Shown in pieces: positions 11,192 to 24,095 of a stretch of DNA of 64,000 nt. Every line of letters starts with the position of its first letter. Position 1 is the stretch's first letter. The stretch is taken from positions 7,152,676 to 7,216,675 of the forward strand of contig JAMKCF010000008.1 of the NCBI GenBank assembly GCA_023634235.1, in the 5' to 3' direction. Below the pieces are notes generated by a model, which saw only the letters and a list, made by a program, of their open reading frames with translations, made no database searches and was not told the origin of the DNA. This DNA comes from Pisaster brevispinus. Taxonomy: Eukaryota; Echinodermata; Asteroidea; Forcipulatida; Asteriidae. The position numbers and the translations under genes are program-made.

Positions 11192-12239
11192 TCACATAAA
11201 AAGCCCATGTAATCACAACAAGGCTGGTTATTTAGACTCTGTTATTTAGACTTTGTAATTCGTGCTTTGTAAAAACATAAATGTAGCCTATTGTTTGTTT
11301 TCTTTATTTTTGGCCATTCTTCAAATTTACAGCTTAAAACTTATCATTACATTCCAAGTTGCTAACAGTATTTTAAAGCGATACAATTTCGTTTATAATT
11401 TTCTCAAAAATTGTCAGAAGCAAGCTCCAGTTTTTACAAATAAATCTAATTTTGCAAGGCTAACAATTGAAACATGAATGAATTCCAGATTTTTGTGAGC
11501 AACGTGACGCACGTTTTCCATTAGGCCTAATGTTGATAACAAAATGTTTAATGTATTTGTTTACTTTTACTTAAACAACGATAAAATTTCACAAGACGAC
11601 TCATTTGAGGAACAAGGGACAATTATATATATCCCCTTCCTATTTTCAGCAGGATTTGCGAAACAAGGGATGAAAAATCCATCCCTTACAGTTAGCACTC
11701 GATCCACCTTTCCAAATAATCTGGCGGACGTTGTCATAATTATAACACGGTGTGCGTATTTCTCTTCGATGTTGTAATACACTAATATTTTGGAGTATAA
11801 AATTTGTCAAAAATTAATTGTGTTGCTAACAGCTGTTTCATTGATTAAAAGTTTCAATTCATAAAGTCCCCTCCCCCTCCCTGAGCTCCACCACCTCGTC
11901 AATCCTGACCGCCCCGCCCCCCCCCCATCACCACACAACACTCCGAAAGTTTGATAAAATAAACTTCATAAACCAAAATAATGAGTACCAAAACATTGAG
12001 TATGAATTTGTTGCTCACTTGTGGTTCACTGCCTCCCTCGAGATCCGAGCCCAATCTCATAGAGCTGCTCAAAGTACAAGTAGCTCAGCGCAATTCTATC
12101 ACGCGTACTATACTCAGTCAACACCCAATATAACATTAAGGGTAGATTACATCATACAAATTGAGGACACGAAAAAATAGACATCCAAGACATAACCCCC
12201 CCCCAAAAAAAATAAAAAATATATATATATATATATATA
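11192..12239. other. Intergenic, G2 to Penelope element
   Basis: AT-rich sequence with C runs (11915-11927, 12196-12205) and an (AT)n tract (12217-12242). At 12047-12090 is a partial left end of the CCCAATCTCATAGAGCTGCT repeat family described at 49543. No gene seen. Confidence 0.6.
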
Positions 12240-13440
12240 TATCCAATGAAATCGTCTTCTATCACAATTCACAGTGCTCGATACATCTCTGTAGAGCTAT
12301 AACATGTAATAAATTCAGAATATGAGTTAAACAAACTCTGGCATATCTCTCTTCTGGACAGACTGTTTCGTACCATAAGGCACTCATCAGCAGAATGACG
12401 AAAATAGAATACAAGTAGCATCTTACCTTATTTCGAATTATAAAGCGCGCGCAAGCGTGACGCGTGCTACGTCATTGAAGTTAGTACGCGTTTACGTCAC
12501 TGAAGTAAGAACACATCTGTCTCGATGCCGGCACTTTGAGACGATTTCGCTTTTCTTATTCAGTGTACCTAGGTCTGGCCTACAAATGATTATGTACTTC
12601 TCTGCTATACACAAATTACATCTCTTGTTTACGTTAGAGTATGGCAGTGCTTTGTGAACAATGTCCCATTTAATTTCATAGTCTTTCCCCTCGTCCTTTA
12701 AGTCCCATATATGTTTACTTAGCTCTGTTTGTGCCCTCATGCTCTCGGATCTGAATGACCTCTTGTGGTTCGCCAGTCTCGCCTTGAAGGTTGTGGACGT
12801 CAGCCCGACGTATGCCTCCTTCCTGCCTTCGCTCGTGACGGTGGCCCGGTACACAATGTTCTTGCTGAGGCACTCCCCGTTCAGCGGGCATTCGGCATTC
12901 CGGCGGCAACTGCATGTTCTACCACCGACGTCGTCCTCTTGTTTTACCTTCCGTTTGTTGATTGACTGGATCGTTGCCTTCATGTTCGGCATGCATATAT
13001 ATATATACGCATATACAATGAAATCGTCTTCTATCACAATTCACAGTGCTCGATACATCTCTGTAGAGCTATAACATGTAATAAATTCAGAATATGAGTT
13101 AAACAAACTCTGGCATATCTCTCTTCTGGACAGACTGTTTCGTACCATAAGGCACTCATCACCAAGAGGCTCTACAAAAAAGCGGGCACAAGTATCAGTT
13201 AACATACACACCGGGCAATAACACAAGGAAAAGGGCTAGAAAAAGGGAGGTGACATGGTACAACCCGCCATACAACAAGAACGTATGTACCAGCATTGGA
13301 AAGAAATTCCTTCAGATAATAGACAAATGCTTCCCCAAGGAACATAAACTTCACAAAGTGCTCAACCGGAACACAGTAAAGGTATCGTACAGCTGCATGC
13401 CGAACATGAAGGCAACGATCCAGTCAATTTTAAATTAACC
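12240..13440 (-). mobile_element. Penelope-like element fragment with GIY-YIG endonuclease
   Basis: A - strand ORF (12492-13037, 181 aa) has the Cys-rich linker CSCRRNAECPLNGECL, then a GIY-YIG nuclease core (NIVYRATVTSEGRKEAYVGL) and CNLCIAEKYI, an arrangement typical of Penelope-like elements. The ORF is flanked by a direct repeat of about 150 bp (12243-12390 and 13015-13160, ending TTTCGTACCATAAGGCACTC), the pseudo-LTR of the element. From 13162 to 13438 on the + strand is a reverse-transcriptase C-terminal piece (WYNPPYNKNVCTSIGKKFLQ ... MPNMKATIQS). The same MPNMKATIQS segment starts the - strand ORF, so two partial copies sit head to head. The right end touches the G3 start codon at 13441. 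Confidence 0.88.
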
Positions 13441-14630
13441 ATGAATACCAAGATCATCTCTCTCTTAGGTCTGGCAGCCCAGGTGTCTATCGCAGCAGGT
13501 AAACCATTTCCTTTAATTTAGCTAGTTTTACTTTTCCCTCTTGACGCTGTCTTTGTATCAAGATCAACATGTGTTAGAAAATAACAAACGTCAATTAATA
13601 TACGTCTGCGTTTTCATGAAAGCTAAACTAGTTGTCATGGGAATATCCTCTAGAGGGCGCTATGCTGGGCGATGTGCCTGCTTTGACATGTGCAAAGTGA
13701 ACATGATTAATGAACTGCTTAATGTTCCAGTGACTGGCAGATTTTGTTGGACAATTTTTTTTATAATACACGTAAACCCATAATAATTTTAAAAGGTACA
13801 ACAAATTAAAGGGCATGCTCATCTTCGTAGACATTCTGTAAATCTTTCTGTTCGAACAAGAGACAAATACAACAAATCAATACGAAATTATGGGCCATTT
13901 ATGACATTTGCTGCCCATTTTTTCTTCTTCATGGGATTCAACAGAGTAGAAGTGTGATTATTAATGTTAATATCATTTATTTGGACAATGTCAGAAACAG
14001 CACCCCCCAAAAAGTGGTACATACATAAACACAAGGTTACAAAAGGAGGCGGGGATTAGACGAAGGGGGTCAGGACAAGTAAAGGAGGAACAGGACTCAG
14101 GGGAGGAAACAAACCATTCTAAGACGGCCAGGATAAACAACAAGTGTACCATTACACTATAATTCGAAAGTTCGTTGTCAAATCATAGAATAGAATAATA
14201 TTAATATTGATAACTACTACAATAAATAATTTATATAATAATTAGTGCTGGTAAAATTGTACAATTGATCAACTATACTAATTAAGCCGGTGACACCATT
14301 AAAAAAAAAATCTTCCTGGCAAAATGAATAATTATTTATTCTGGATTTCTACATTTTACAGCACAGGACGCCGTTGGGCTATTCCAGTGGGGCGTAGGGG
14401 TGCTGGTCGCTATCATCTTGGCTATCGTGGTCGGTGCAATACTGCTGTGTGTGTGCTGTGGCTGTATGTGCTACCACTGCTGCTGCAAGAGCAATCAACC
14501 TAGAAGCACCGTTGTGGTTTCGGCCGTAGCACCTCAGCCACAAACCCAAGTGTTCATGCATGGGCAGCCCCAGCAGCAGCAAATGCCGATGGGCGTACAG
14601 CAGCAGAGGCCTTACGGTGTAACGTATTAA
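13441..14630 (+). CDS. G3: signal-TM mini-receptor, no CUB or LDLa
   Basis: Two exons, 108 aa: 13441-13498 (MNTKIISLLGLAAQVSIAA, signal) and 14362-14630 (TM/tail, stop TAA), phase-1 GT-AG intron of 863 bp. I found no CUB or LDLa exon between them. Only about ten residues would lie outside the membrane after signal cleavage. The TM is WGVGVLVAIILAIVVGAILL, followed by CVCCGCMCYHCCCK, PRSTVVVS and a Gln/Met-rich tail ending RPYGVTY. PPxY is absent. The start codon immediately follows the Penelope fragment, so the native promoter and 5'UTR have been displaced or replaced. The TM exon is certain as a family member; the signal exon is well supported by phase and hydrophobicity. Confidence 0.82.
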
Positions 14631-15251
14631 TGAGAATCACACCAATTCCATCTACAAGCCATCTACAAGCCCGTGAATCAGCATGATTGCACGATTGCTG
14701 AGTATTTCCTTGTCCTGGGCATTCGATGATACCCACTTCTACTTACAAACTCAATTTCTTGTTTGGACGTGGTAGAACATTGCAGTGACGTAAATGTGGG
14801 CAAAGAGTTCAAACTGGCCTGTTCGACGCAAGAGGGCTTGGAATGCAAATACATGTATATGGCTGAACTAGTAACTGAGATGTGTGACCCCTCCCTGTTG
14901 ATGGCAATTTTCAGAAGATCGGCTGCTTTCCTTGTTTAATCACTTTTTTTTTATTGCTACAAAAAGCCGATTGTAATTACAAAGCTGCATATCGGATGAG
15001 CACTCTCACGGCCAGAAAATATAAGGTTTATGATTTATTTTTTTTTACAATTGAGAAACATAATTTAAAGTTTAATTTGTTTCTAAAACACCGGCACTGT
15101 TTTATAATTTAGATAAATATTAAGGTATATATCAGATCACCCTTTTTACTTGCACAACGCAATCGACACGCAAAAATGGTTTTTACTTGCCTTAAAAACC
15201 CGGCGTTGCCTGCCAGACTAAAGTACTTCTGACCCACTTTAATATAATTAA

Positions 15252-15380
15252 GGCCGTGTCCGAAACGGCAACTTCGGCTACAGCTACAGCTAGATCAGCG
15301 CGTCTGCCAGTGTTGAAGAATAGGCAGACGCGCGCGATCTAGCCGTAGCTGTAGCCGAAGTCGTCGTTTCGGACACGGCC
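15252..15380. mobile_element. Harbinger-like palindromic MITE with TAA duplication
   Basis: A 129-bp near-palindrome with ends GGCCGTGTCCGAAACG and CGTTTCGGACACGGCC, inner arms of CTTCGGCTACAGCTA type, and a flanking TAA on each side (15249-15251, 15381-15383). A 3-bp TWA duplication plus GGCC-type ends fits the PIF/Harbinger group. Confidence 0.8.
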
Positions 15381-16954
15381 TAATGTTCGCACGCCATAAT
15401 GCAAGTGTATGTACACCCACACGCGCACACCCTCGCATACAAAGCGCAGTATCAGTCTGGTGCCTGCCATACACAAGGAATAGGGACCCTTACCAGATAC
15501 AAGTTCCGCACCTAAAATTCACTGACCGAAACAAATTCCCAGAGCTGCACGAGAACTGGTCGGCATTCCAAAAAACAGTCCGTAACGAATTTTTAAACTT
15601 AGTGTTTTCAAATTATACAATCTTCCTTTAATTTTCAAGTAATGGAACTCAATCTTTATAATTTATTTTTATCAACATATAATAGGATTGTGCTTTAAAA
15701 ATTTACTCTTTTTTTTAAAATCTCCGTCTACGTTTTTCGTTAGTTTGTACAATCCGCCAAGTTGTTTCATTCACTAATGAGGGGGTGTTTAATTGTGTTG
15801 TTGTTGTTTTTGTTTTTGCGTTCAAGCAATCTATACTTGGCCAGTTCAAAAATGTCGGTACAGTATTATAAGAAACCATACTTAAAACTAATTTTTTACA
15901 AAGTTGTTCTATAATTCAAACAAATGATTTTTCCCCATACAGGGCCTACTGGACATTGTTGCCTATACGCGATATTTAATACTTTTCGAATGGTATTATG
16001 TAAATTAAATTAAAAAATAATTTCTGAAAAAATGCGTAATACACTTTTTTATTTTTGTACTTTCGTTGGACGTGACATTTCCAATGTATTTTGTTTAATC
16101 CGAATTTATGTTCTTTGGATGCACTGTGTTTTAAACAATTTTTAATGTGCATATTTTGTTGTAGTCCTAGTATGTTAGTTTAATTTTGCACAATTATCGA
16201 TATTTGTTTATGTTTTTTTCCTGTTCGTGTGCTGAGTAAAGTTAACAATGTTTGTATTTAAAAAAAAAATAAAAATAAAATGACATGTTTGTTTATTTCC
16301 TTTTGTTATATGATGATGTTAATTGGTTCTCAGACTAAAATGTCTTTTATATATTTTTTTATTAAAAGTTCCATTTAAAGTGTCATTGTTGTTGTTGTGG
16401 GTGTGTGGGTGTGTGGGTTTGTTTTTTGTTTTTTTGGGGGGTGGGCGTTATGGGGATGTTGCTTTTTAATAGGTACGGGTGTTTGGGACTCTTTGATAGA
16501 GTGACTGAAACTTCACACAGATCGAGTTATATTATAAGTGGGCAAACGTCCTCGGCCCTAAACTCATGGTAAGAGCATCATTTTGTACTCATCTGAAACA
16601 AAATATCTAGTGTTTTGAGTGATGTATTTATGGGCGTGGAATAAACTGCTCTGCGAAATATCTCCAGCCCCCCCCCCCCCCCCACTGGTGCCGTCTTCGA
16701 TAAAATTATGTTTGAATTCGGTTGATTTTTTTTCTTGCATTCAAAGACCAGTACTACAATACATGTCAAATGATTGTACAATACATCGATTCGTCATAAT
16801 TCAGTTCCCTATTTTCATAGGCATATGACACCGGGGGTTGGAGAAACTGCCCTCCCAAGGTCGGGCAAAACAGTAGGAAACATTCGTCGGGCACAGACAG
16901 AAAAAAAAAACAATGGCGAGAGAAAGCAACACGTATATCTTTTTACATGTACCT

Positions 16955-17248
16955 GGGCCCGATTTCATAGAGCTGTGCTTATCGACCGATTTTGTGCTTA
17001 CTGCGCGATTTCCATTTCACAGCGCTGCTAATCGTAAGCAGACGGAAAGGCATGCTAACCTTCCTGTGCTTACTGTATACAGTATGAAAATGATTGACGT
17101 AACAATGCAAATTCATGGTCAACGCGCAAGCTGGCTGCCTATAGTTTTCTTGCTAATCTGTGAAATACGCTTACGCTTAAGCAAATTGTTCTGCTACAGT
17201 TAGCACGAAAGTTTGCTTACCGTTACGCAGCGCTATGAAATTGTGCCA
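16955..17248. repeat. GGGCCCgATTTCATAGAGCT repeat family, long copy
   Basis: Starts GGGCCCGATTTCATAGAGCT and ends with the inverted AGCGCTATGAAATTGTGCC. Related copies are at 46678-46823, 49543-49725 and 52232-52405, with a fragment at 12047. All show the internal GCTTA/TAAGC-rich pattern. A non-autonomous DNA transposon family is likely. Confidence 0.65.
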
Positions 17249-18675
17249 AGTTATTAGAAATTGGTACACTAAAGTATTAAAATAAAATAAATGGAACAAA
17301 ATAAGTCAAGCACGGCCGGCATGCACAACTTTAAGAAATACTGGGCGTTTCAAACGACAATATTTCTACATACAAAATCTTGATGAATCAAAACTGTATT
17401 ATTTATCTACTATACGACACTGCTTCCAAAGTTTACCCTCAATCTATACCCAGGGAACGTCCAACTTTTTCAACAACAAAAAATCTTCTCCATCTCGTAC
17501 AGAAAGAACTGCTTTTGAAGAAACCACTCCCTCCCCTCCAAAAGTAATAACAATAACAATAGTAATAATGATAAATAGGTAGAAATGATCCAAAAGTATA
17601 CCAAAACCTGCATGGCCCGGGAACTTTGTAAGATTTGGCAGGTGAAAGTGAAAGTAGTCTCTGTGGTGGTTGGAGCACTTGGCATAATTCCGAAAGCATT
17701 GGGGAAACATAGATGAAATAGGGACAAATGTGAGGGTAGATCTATTACAGAACGCAGCGTTTTGGGGAACAGCGAGGAACCAGAGGAAGACCCTTGAGAT
17801 CTTATAGGCTACGGGACGTAGCCGGACACGAGGAGTTACCGGCACAAAGAAAAAAAGGTGATCTTTCTTTTGCATGCTGTGGTAAGATGAAATAATAATA
17901 TAGTATTAAATCAAAGACATCGATGGGCTTCCCAAAAGCAAAAAAATGATATTAATAATAGTATCTAATAACTACAGAAAATAACAAAAGAGTGCACAAG
18001 AAAAGAGATAATCAAAATCTAACCCAGCAACCAAATTGAACAGCAATCACACAGAAAAGCCCCAAAAGTTGCAAACAAGTTTCCACAAAAGTGAAAAAAA
18101 AAAACATCAGCCTGAGGTACAAAACAAGACGGTTGCCCGTGTTGCACACATGGAAAACCAAAAATAGAGATATAATGGGCAGTAGGCCTATTCTTGAACA
18201 GATACGTCTTCAGTGCGAGACTATGAACTAAGTTGTGGTTTGAGGAGTCCGTTGGGAATGAGGAATGAGGTTCCATATTAAACTTGAGCGCTCATCAACA
18301 TTTGCACTTTAGCCCATCATCAACTTTTAGCCTTTATCAAAATTTTCTTGTCAAAATTGATGCACATTTTCATAATAAACATGACCGTGAAAATGTTGAA
18401 AACTTTGGACGGCCCCCCTTAGTAAGGGTGGACTGAGGCTAAACACATTGCGTTTCTATAACGATCATTTCAAAGACATTTCAAAGATTGCCCTTTAAGA
18501 AAGACATTTTAAAGACAGTACTCATTAATTTTCTTCATAATGATTTGGAAATAATGTAACGAAATTTGCCATTTCCTGTTGTACACGCCAGCGTCATCAT
18601 CTATAGCGTATTTTGGTGTCGTGCCAGCGCTTTGTATACAAAGCTTTGTATACATTTGTGATGTCGTGCCACGAA

Positions 18676-18890
18676 CACGTTGGCTTGGATTGTGCGATGT
18701 GGGCTATAAAACAACATTTGCTATGGAATGAATGTGATTGGCAACAATGTTTTTAAAGTAGAATAAAATGATCCACGCAAAATAGGCCTCGAAATTGTGT
18801 GGTTTTCTTTTTATCCCGTGAACTAACACGGTCCGCCATTTCGTGGAATCGAAAATTTGGTTCTGTGATGGCGGACCGAAACTTGGCTAA
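18676..18890. repeat. Partial copy of TTAA-type MITE family A
   Basis: Contains CACGTTGGCTTGGATTGTGC, GGGCTATAAAAC, GTAGAATAAAATGATCC and CACGGTCCGCCATTT, in the same order as the complete element at 23487-23827. No clean TTAA end is visible. Confidence 0.65.
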
Positions 18891-19345
18891 AGTCGTTGCA
18901 TAATGTCGAGAAGAAAAAAAAGGAAAGATTTTGACCCATGTGTACTTTTTTTTTTAATGTCGAATCTGGCATCATTGTGAAAACTGTGTCGATGATTTTA
19001 TCGCACAATCCATGACAGTATTCCAGGCTAGAACAGTTCTCAGGAACGTTGGCACTATGGTAGGCACATGCATTACAATTTTTCAAATAAGCACAATTTC
19101 AAATCTGCAAGGTACGTTTAATATATTTGTTTGTATAATATAAAATTAGTAGGGGAGATGGCCTTAGCTTTCGATCCAATACGGACCTTCGTCAGAATAA
19201 TGTTTGTATATATTTATACGGCCACTCAATACATGCACCGTTGTACATAAGCCCGATCGTCACATTCTCCATAGAAACGACACGCCCCGGCACTGCAACT
19301 TTGATCTCTGGCAACAGCAAGCTCATACAATGGAGCTGATATTAA

Positions 19346-20728
19346 AGGGACACACCGGCTTACTGTTTTCCTAATATAGTGATGTGGAATGACAGACAAC
19401 AATTTTTAGATGGTTCGTGTAAAAAAAAAATCATCAAAATATCACGTAATTAACGAAAAATGTGAAGAAAAAAAAAATGCGGTCAAAGGTCAGCTTATAC
19501 GCTTTTCCAGCCGTTGCAACTGTCAAGTTTACGTACAATGTTGCGCAATGTTGTAAGTAGACTGGAGCTCTGTTTATGTATAAATTATAAAAATGGCGAG
19601 GCATGAGGATCCAGACTTCCTATCCATCAAGCACAAATTCACGTGTAAATAAAAAAACAGACATGAACGGACGTCAGTCCATAGAGCATGGGTTCCTTGC
19701 TCTATGGTCAGTCCTAGTCGAAATCCGCTCGCGGTCGTAACCAATAACTGTTTCGGTTGAACTTGCCATTGAAACAGTTATTGGTTACGACCGCGAAAAC
19801 GCACCCCAACCTGTATTCTGTGTACGACGACGTACTATATTCTGTGTACTTGCAATGGAGAACGTTTCTTCGACATCCAAGGATCGGTACAAAAAACATC
19901 GCAAGGAAAAACACCCAGAAGGTGGTCCAACGAAAAGTAAAAAGTAAAAAAAACAAACACGATAAATCCAAAGGGAAAGCCAGCAAAAGCAGCAATTGTG
20001 TGTGTGTGTGGGGGGGGGGGGGGGGGGGGGTTGGACACTGCAGCTATCATAGAAGTAGACCAGCTGTATGGGATATTATTCTCCGTCGTCGTCCCGCGTG
20101 TGTAGCGCAGGCAACACGTTGCAATAGTTAGGGGATAATAGCTAGGGTATCAGACTAAAAATCTCCTTAAAAAAACGTAATTGTTGGTCTGGCTCCCTAC
20201 CCCTCCGACAAGCTCCCAAGCTCACGGCTAGACCGGCAAGCCCGGGCTTGTCTCTCTGGCCCCACGAGACACGGCACAGGCTGTACGGGATATGCCCCAA
20301 GGTTTACGTTCCGCTAGCTCCCACGCTGGTGCGCCGTAAAACACGCTTCGGTTGCACGGACTCTCTGAATGCGAATCTTACGTTCGATTTTTCATCATTA
20401 TTTACAAATTGTATCAATAATCTGAAAACATAGTCTTTTTTGTCAAATACTCATGAACAATATTTAAAAAAACAGATTTCAATTTGGTTCAGTAATTTAC
20501 TTTTATACGGCTGGAAGTAAAACTATCACCGAAGATCACGTGATTTATCCGAACCACTTTTTTGGTTCGGATAAATCACGTGACCTTCGTTTTTTGAAAA
20601 ATGCTCAAAAACGGCAAAATTTGATGGTTTCTTTTAGGAACCGTTCTTCTCCATTCCTGGAAGACCTTTGAAGTCATATGTTAGCCTATTTTGTAGCCCA
20701 AATAGCCCAACGAAGCCGGTGTGCCCCT
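19346..20728. mobile_element. 1.4-kb TTAA-flanked non-autonomous DNA transposon
   Basis: TTAA at 19342-19345 and 20729-20732 bracket ends AGGGACACACCGGCTT and AAGCCGGTGTGCCCCT. Two strong internal hairpins are present: 19737-19794 (TAACCAATAACTGTTTC and inverse) and 20540-20583 (ATCACGTGATTTATCCGAAC and inverse). No transposase ORF is apparent. The ends resemble the smaller family A MITEs. Confidence 0.7.
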
Positions 20729-21022
20729 TTAATGTTTGAGGCGCAGCGAAATTTCATCGGCGTCATGTGACTATGTTTCCGCGCTGTGGATGGTGCACTC
20801 AAAAACAAAAAACAGTTTCTGTGATCTGGAATTTCCCACAGCGTACGACCGCAGACAGCGACACCATTGCGCAGCAAACACGGGGGACGACCAGTCGGCT
20901 TTGGATATTGCAGCTTTTTGTGTCTGTGTTTTTACCAAGTGAATCATATTTTGGGAATAGCAGCTACAGATTTTCAGCCCTTTGTCTTTGCAGCAGGACT
21001 ACCAATAACCGTGGGATCAATA

Positions 21023-22826
21023 ATGGCGGTGATGGGCAAGAATTCGAGCTCGATCGTAGGTGGTGTGATGTTCTTTATGCTGGTTAGCATCCTGCTTGGT
21101 GGGACCAACGCCCTTGGTGAGTATGTTTCAGTTCATAACTGGTTCTCATACATTATGTGCAGTCGAAAGTACAACAGGATATCTATACCATTGTAGAAAT
21201 CATTGGTGGAACCATGAAAGGACCACAGTCCTTTCTCTAATGGGGAACTGCGCATGTAATGGATGAAGTTTGAACAAGGGGTTCCCACGGAAAAACAATG
21301 ATGTAAAACTAGCTCACAATTTTCTACGGTATAAACGGTCTGTTTATGGTAGAGAATTGTACGACGCAGTGTTTTTCGCATTAGTGTAAACTCTGCGTGA
21401 CTCTTCCAACGGCCATGGGAAGACTAACGCAGTTATAGTAATTGGCACAAAGGGAAATCGTTTCTCCTATACATAGTCAGTGTGGACGAATTTCCAGAAT
21501 GTGAAGTAGTATTCACAAATTGTAAATACATTCACTTTTAAGATTTTACTTTCAATTTCCTAATACTTGTGTGTCTTTCTTAATATTTTCCGATTGATTA
21601 ATATTCCTCGATTGTTAATAGCTTCCTATTTTTGAAGGCATACACACGTAGCGCTTGCCACACTCAACAACACTTCCTGTGAAAAAATGTCTAACAGTAC
21701 CTCTATTTCCTTCCTGCGTGGCCAGCGTTCTTGGACAAAATGCCAATTCAAACACAGGAGGACCAGTGAAAAATTCTCTGCAAAGTGGTCCACCAGCTGG
21801 TTCAGTGTTGAATCACACCTCCTTGTGACAAACCTTATACAGACCAGTGAAATGGCATGTGCTTACTGGTCCTGCTGGCTAGTCACTGAAAAAGTCAAAG
21901 GGCGAACCCCGAATTGGCTATTGACTTTCAGCACTTTGAGTCCCATTTAACCCATGTGAGACGTAGATGCATGGATGCACTAATATATAATATGCTGTTG
22001 GTTTCGGAGAGAGATTGTTCCAATTGCATAATTATTGTCCACACAACGATAAGACCAAATAGAAAATGTAATTCAAAACATGTTCATCAATTTTACGTGA
22101 ACCCGTTGACGTGACAAGGCAGCATAAACCACAAGTAATGGGGTATGCATGATTTACCAGGTATTTTGCATGGATTGCTCTCTCATGTGTGTTTTTATTT
22201 CAAACTGAAGCGTTTGTTTACATTGATTGTGTCGGGGTTTTTTTTCGCACAATGGGCCTTTCTTAGATATGGTGGACAATGTATGTAGGCGAGCGCAGTT
22301 TTGTTTGAGTGTAAACAGAGTTACAGACACAAATTAACCCATATTATTTCAAAATGGCTAATATGAATGGAGAGAGGCCCGTCTCAAACCATGACGTCAT
22401 CTTATCAAAAATGATTACCCCGTTTAAAACAAAGTAATATTTTTTCCCCTGAATTTGTTTCCAGGCACTTTGGATGATTACCTCGATAACGTCGACGACT
22501 ACCTCAATAACGTCGACAACTACCTCGATAATAAAATTCATGACACCCTGTACCCCAATCAGAGTGGCCTTATGCAATGGGGCATGGGGGTGTTTGTCGC
22601 CATCATCATTGGCATTATAGTCTCCGGGATCCTGGTCTGCGTCTGCTGCGGTTGCATGTGCTACCACTGCTGCTGCAAGACCAGCCCTCCACCGTACACC
22701 ACCCTGGTCGTGGCCAGCAACCAGCCGACCCCGATGGTTCATCAGCCAGTCACCGCAGTCCAGATGAATGTACAACAACAGGCAGCCATCGGACAACAAC
22801 AGCCTTATGCCATCAAAAACTATTAA
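21023..22826 (+). CDS. G4: signal-TM mini-receptor with acidic repeat stalk
   Basis: Two exons, 151 aa: 21023-21116 (signal; GGVMFFMLVSILLGG core) and 22465-22826 (stalk, TM and tail; stop TAA), phase-1 intron of 1348 bp with no CUB or LDLa exon detected. The stalk contains three imperfect copies of an eight-residue unit (LDDYLDNV, DDYLNNV, DNYLDNK) encoded by a 24-bp tandem. The TM is WGMGVFVAIIIGIIVSGILV, then CVCCGCMCYHCCCK, then PPPYTTLVV, which contains a PPxY motif, and a Gln-rich tail ending QPYAIKNY. The ATG has the context AATAATGG. An acceptor-like TTTGCAG just upstream (20986-20992) hints at an untranslated first exon. Likely a single-pass surface or adaptor protein. Confidence 0.83.
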
Positions 22827-23486
22827 ATTATTTCATGGAGCTAACCAGCTACGGGCGGCCATCGGTATATTTCTGGGGATTGATTTATTTCTGGCAATCT
22901 TTTGGGTTGTTTTTTTGCCCCAATGGCCACCCAACCAGCACACTTCACATGCGTACAACTATGGGCGATTATATGGGTCACCAGTCATTAAAGAGTAAAC
23001 CAGTCACAAACAATTGTACTTTCACATTACGCGGACTGTCATTTTGGTGGGCAACCTTCAACTTAACTTTTATTATTACCGATTTGGGTGTGATGGGGTG
23101 TGGGTGGGGATACTAATGTGATCTATCTTTCCTAAGAGCTTTTGTACTAACAATGTAATTTTGAAGGGGATGAGTAACCTATCCTATGCATTGAAACAAT
23201 GCTGCTATTAAAACAGTGTCCATATACTATTGGTCGGGGGTTCACAGTTCTATGCAAATCACACGTTTTTCGAACTAAGCTAAACGCTTATCTTTTCTAA
23301 ACTTTCTTTAGAAATTGACCAATGAGTTCAATTTCAGCGATGTTACTACTACTTAAGGCCTAACAATAGTTCAATTAGTGTTGCCATATTGTACTTTTCA
23401 CAATTTGTAATGATTATGCATGTACACAGCTGTAAAGCTTAGGTTTTGGTGTCGTTCGTTATTCCTAAATTGAAGGCAAGTTTTAA

Positions 23487-23827
23487 AGGGACGCGTTGCC
23501 TTGGATTGGGCGATTTGGGCTATAAAAGCGTTTGAAGCGTTTGAATGCGTTCGTTAAGAAATGCATATGGTTGGAAAGATGTTTTAAAAGTAGAATATAA
23601 TGATCCCCCCAAAAAATTGTTTTGGAAATTGTGTGGTTTTCCTTTGACTTCGTAAACAAACACGGTCAGGCATTTTGTAGAACCAACTTTTTGACTCGAC
23701 AAAATGGCGGACCGTGTTAGTTCAGAGAGAGATCCACGCATCTTTCGAGCCATATTAATTTCAATGAATTTCATAATCAACCGCTTTTTACAGCCCAAAT
23801 TGCCCAAATCCAAGGAGACGTGTCCCT
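23487..23827. mobile_element. TTAA-flanked MITE, family A
   Basis: 341 bp between TTAA copies (23483-23486, 23828-23831). Ends are AGGGACGCGTTGCCTTGGAT and ATCCAAGGAGACGTGTCCCT, and the pairing continues through GGGCT. Internal CACGGTCAGGCATTTTGTAG and CAAAATGGCGGACCGTG are inverted partners. Related sequences are at 18676, 24834 and 50385. Confidence 0.8.
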
Positions 23828-24095
23828 TTAAGAGAGAGCTGTCTTTCGTTGATTTTATGTGATAGGCTTCGCTCGCAACATCAAGAGAACTCGCTTGGGT
23901 TTTCGTACATCTCTATTATCAATGGGTTAGATTGTTTCTGTTTTGATAGAGCCTCTAGATTAAAGGCGAAATAAGATTGTTTGTTTTTTAATATAATAAA
24001 ACCCGCAGCTTTAATTAAGCACAGCATGGAACCTAATGTACAGGATAAAATTAACCCTTCACGGTCGTGTTCGCACAGATCGTGATTTGGTAATC

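Larger units (their letters stand above)
14631..21022. other. Long intergenic region, G3 to G4
   Basis: 6.4 kb without a convincing exon. It holds the repeats listed separately (15252, 16955, 18676, 19346) plus homopolymer tracts, including a C run at 16670-16683 and a TG/G run at 19996-20030. A - strand reading frame near 17444-17875 looks like chance open sequence. Confidence 0.6.

Noticed and set aside
17444..17875. 143-codon - strand ORF
   Set aside because: Composition is low complexity (Tyr/Ile/Phe from AT-rich repeats) with no recognisable domain or splice context.
22577..23116. 179-codon + strand ORF overlapping the G4 last exon
   Set aside because: It is the wrong frame of the TM exon (Pro/His/Arg-rich shadow) extended into the 3' region.
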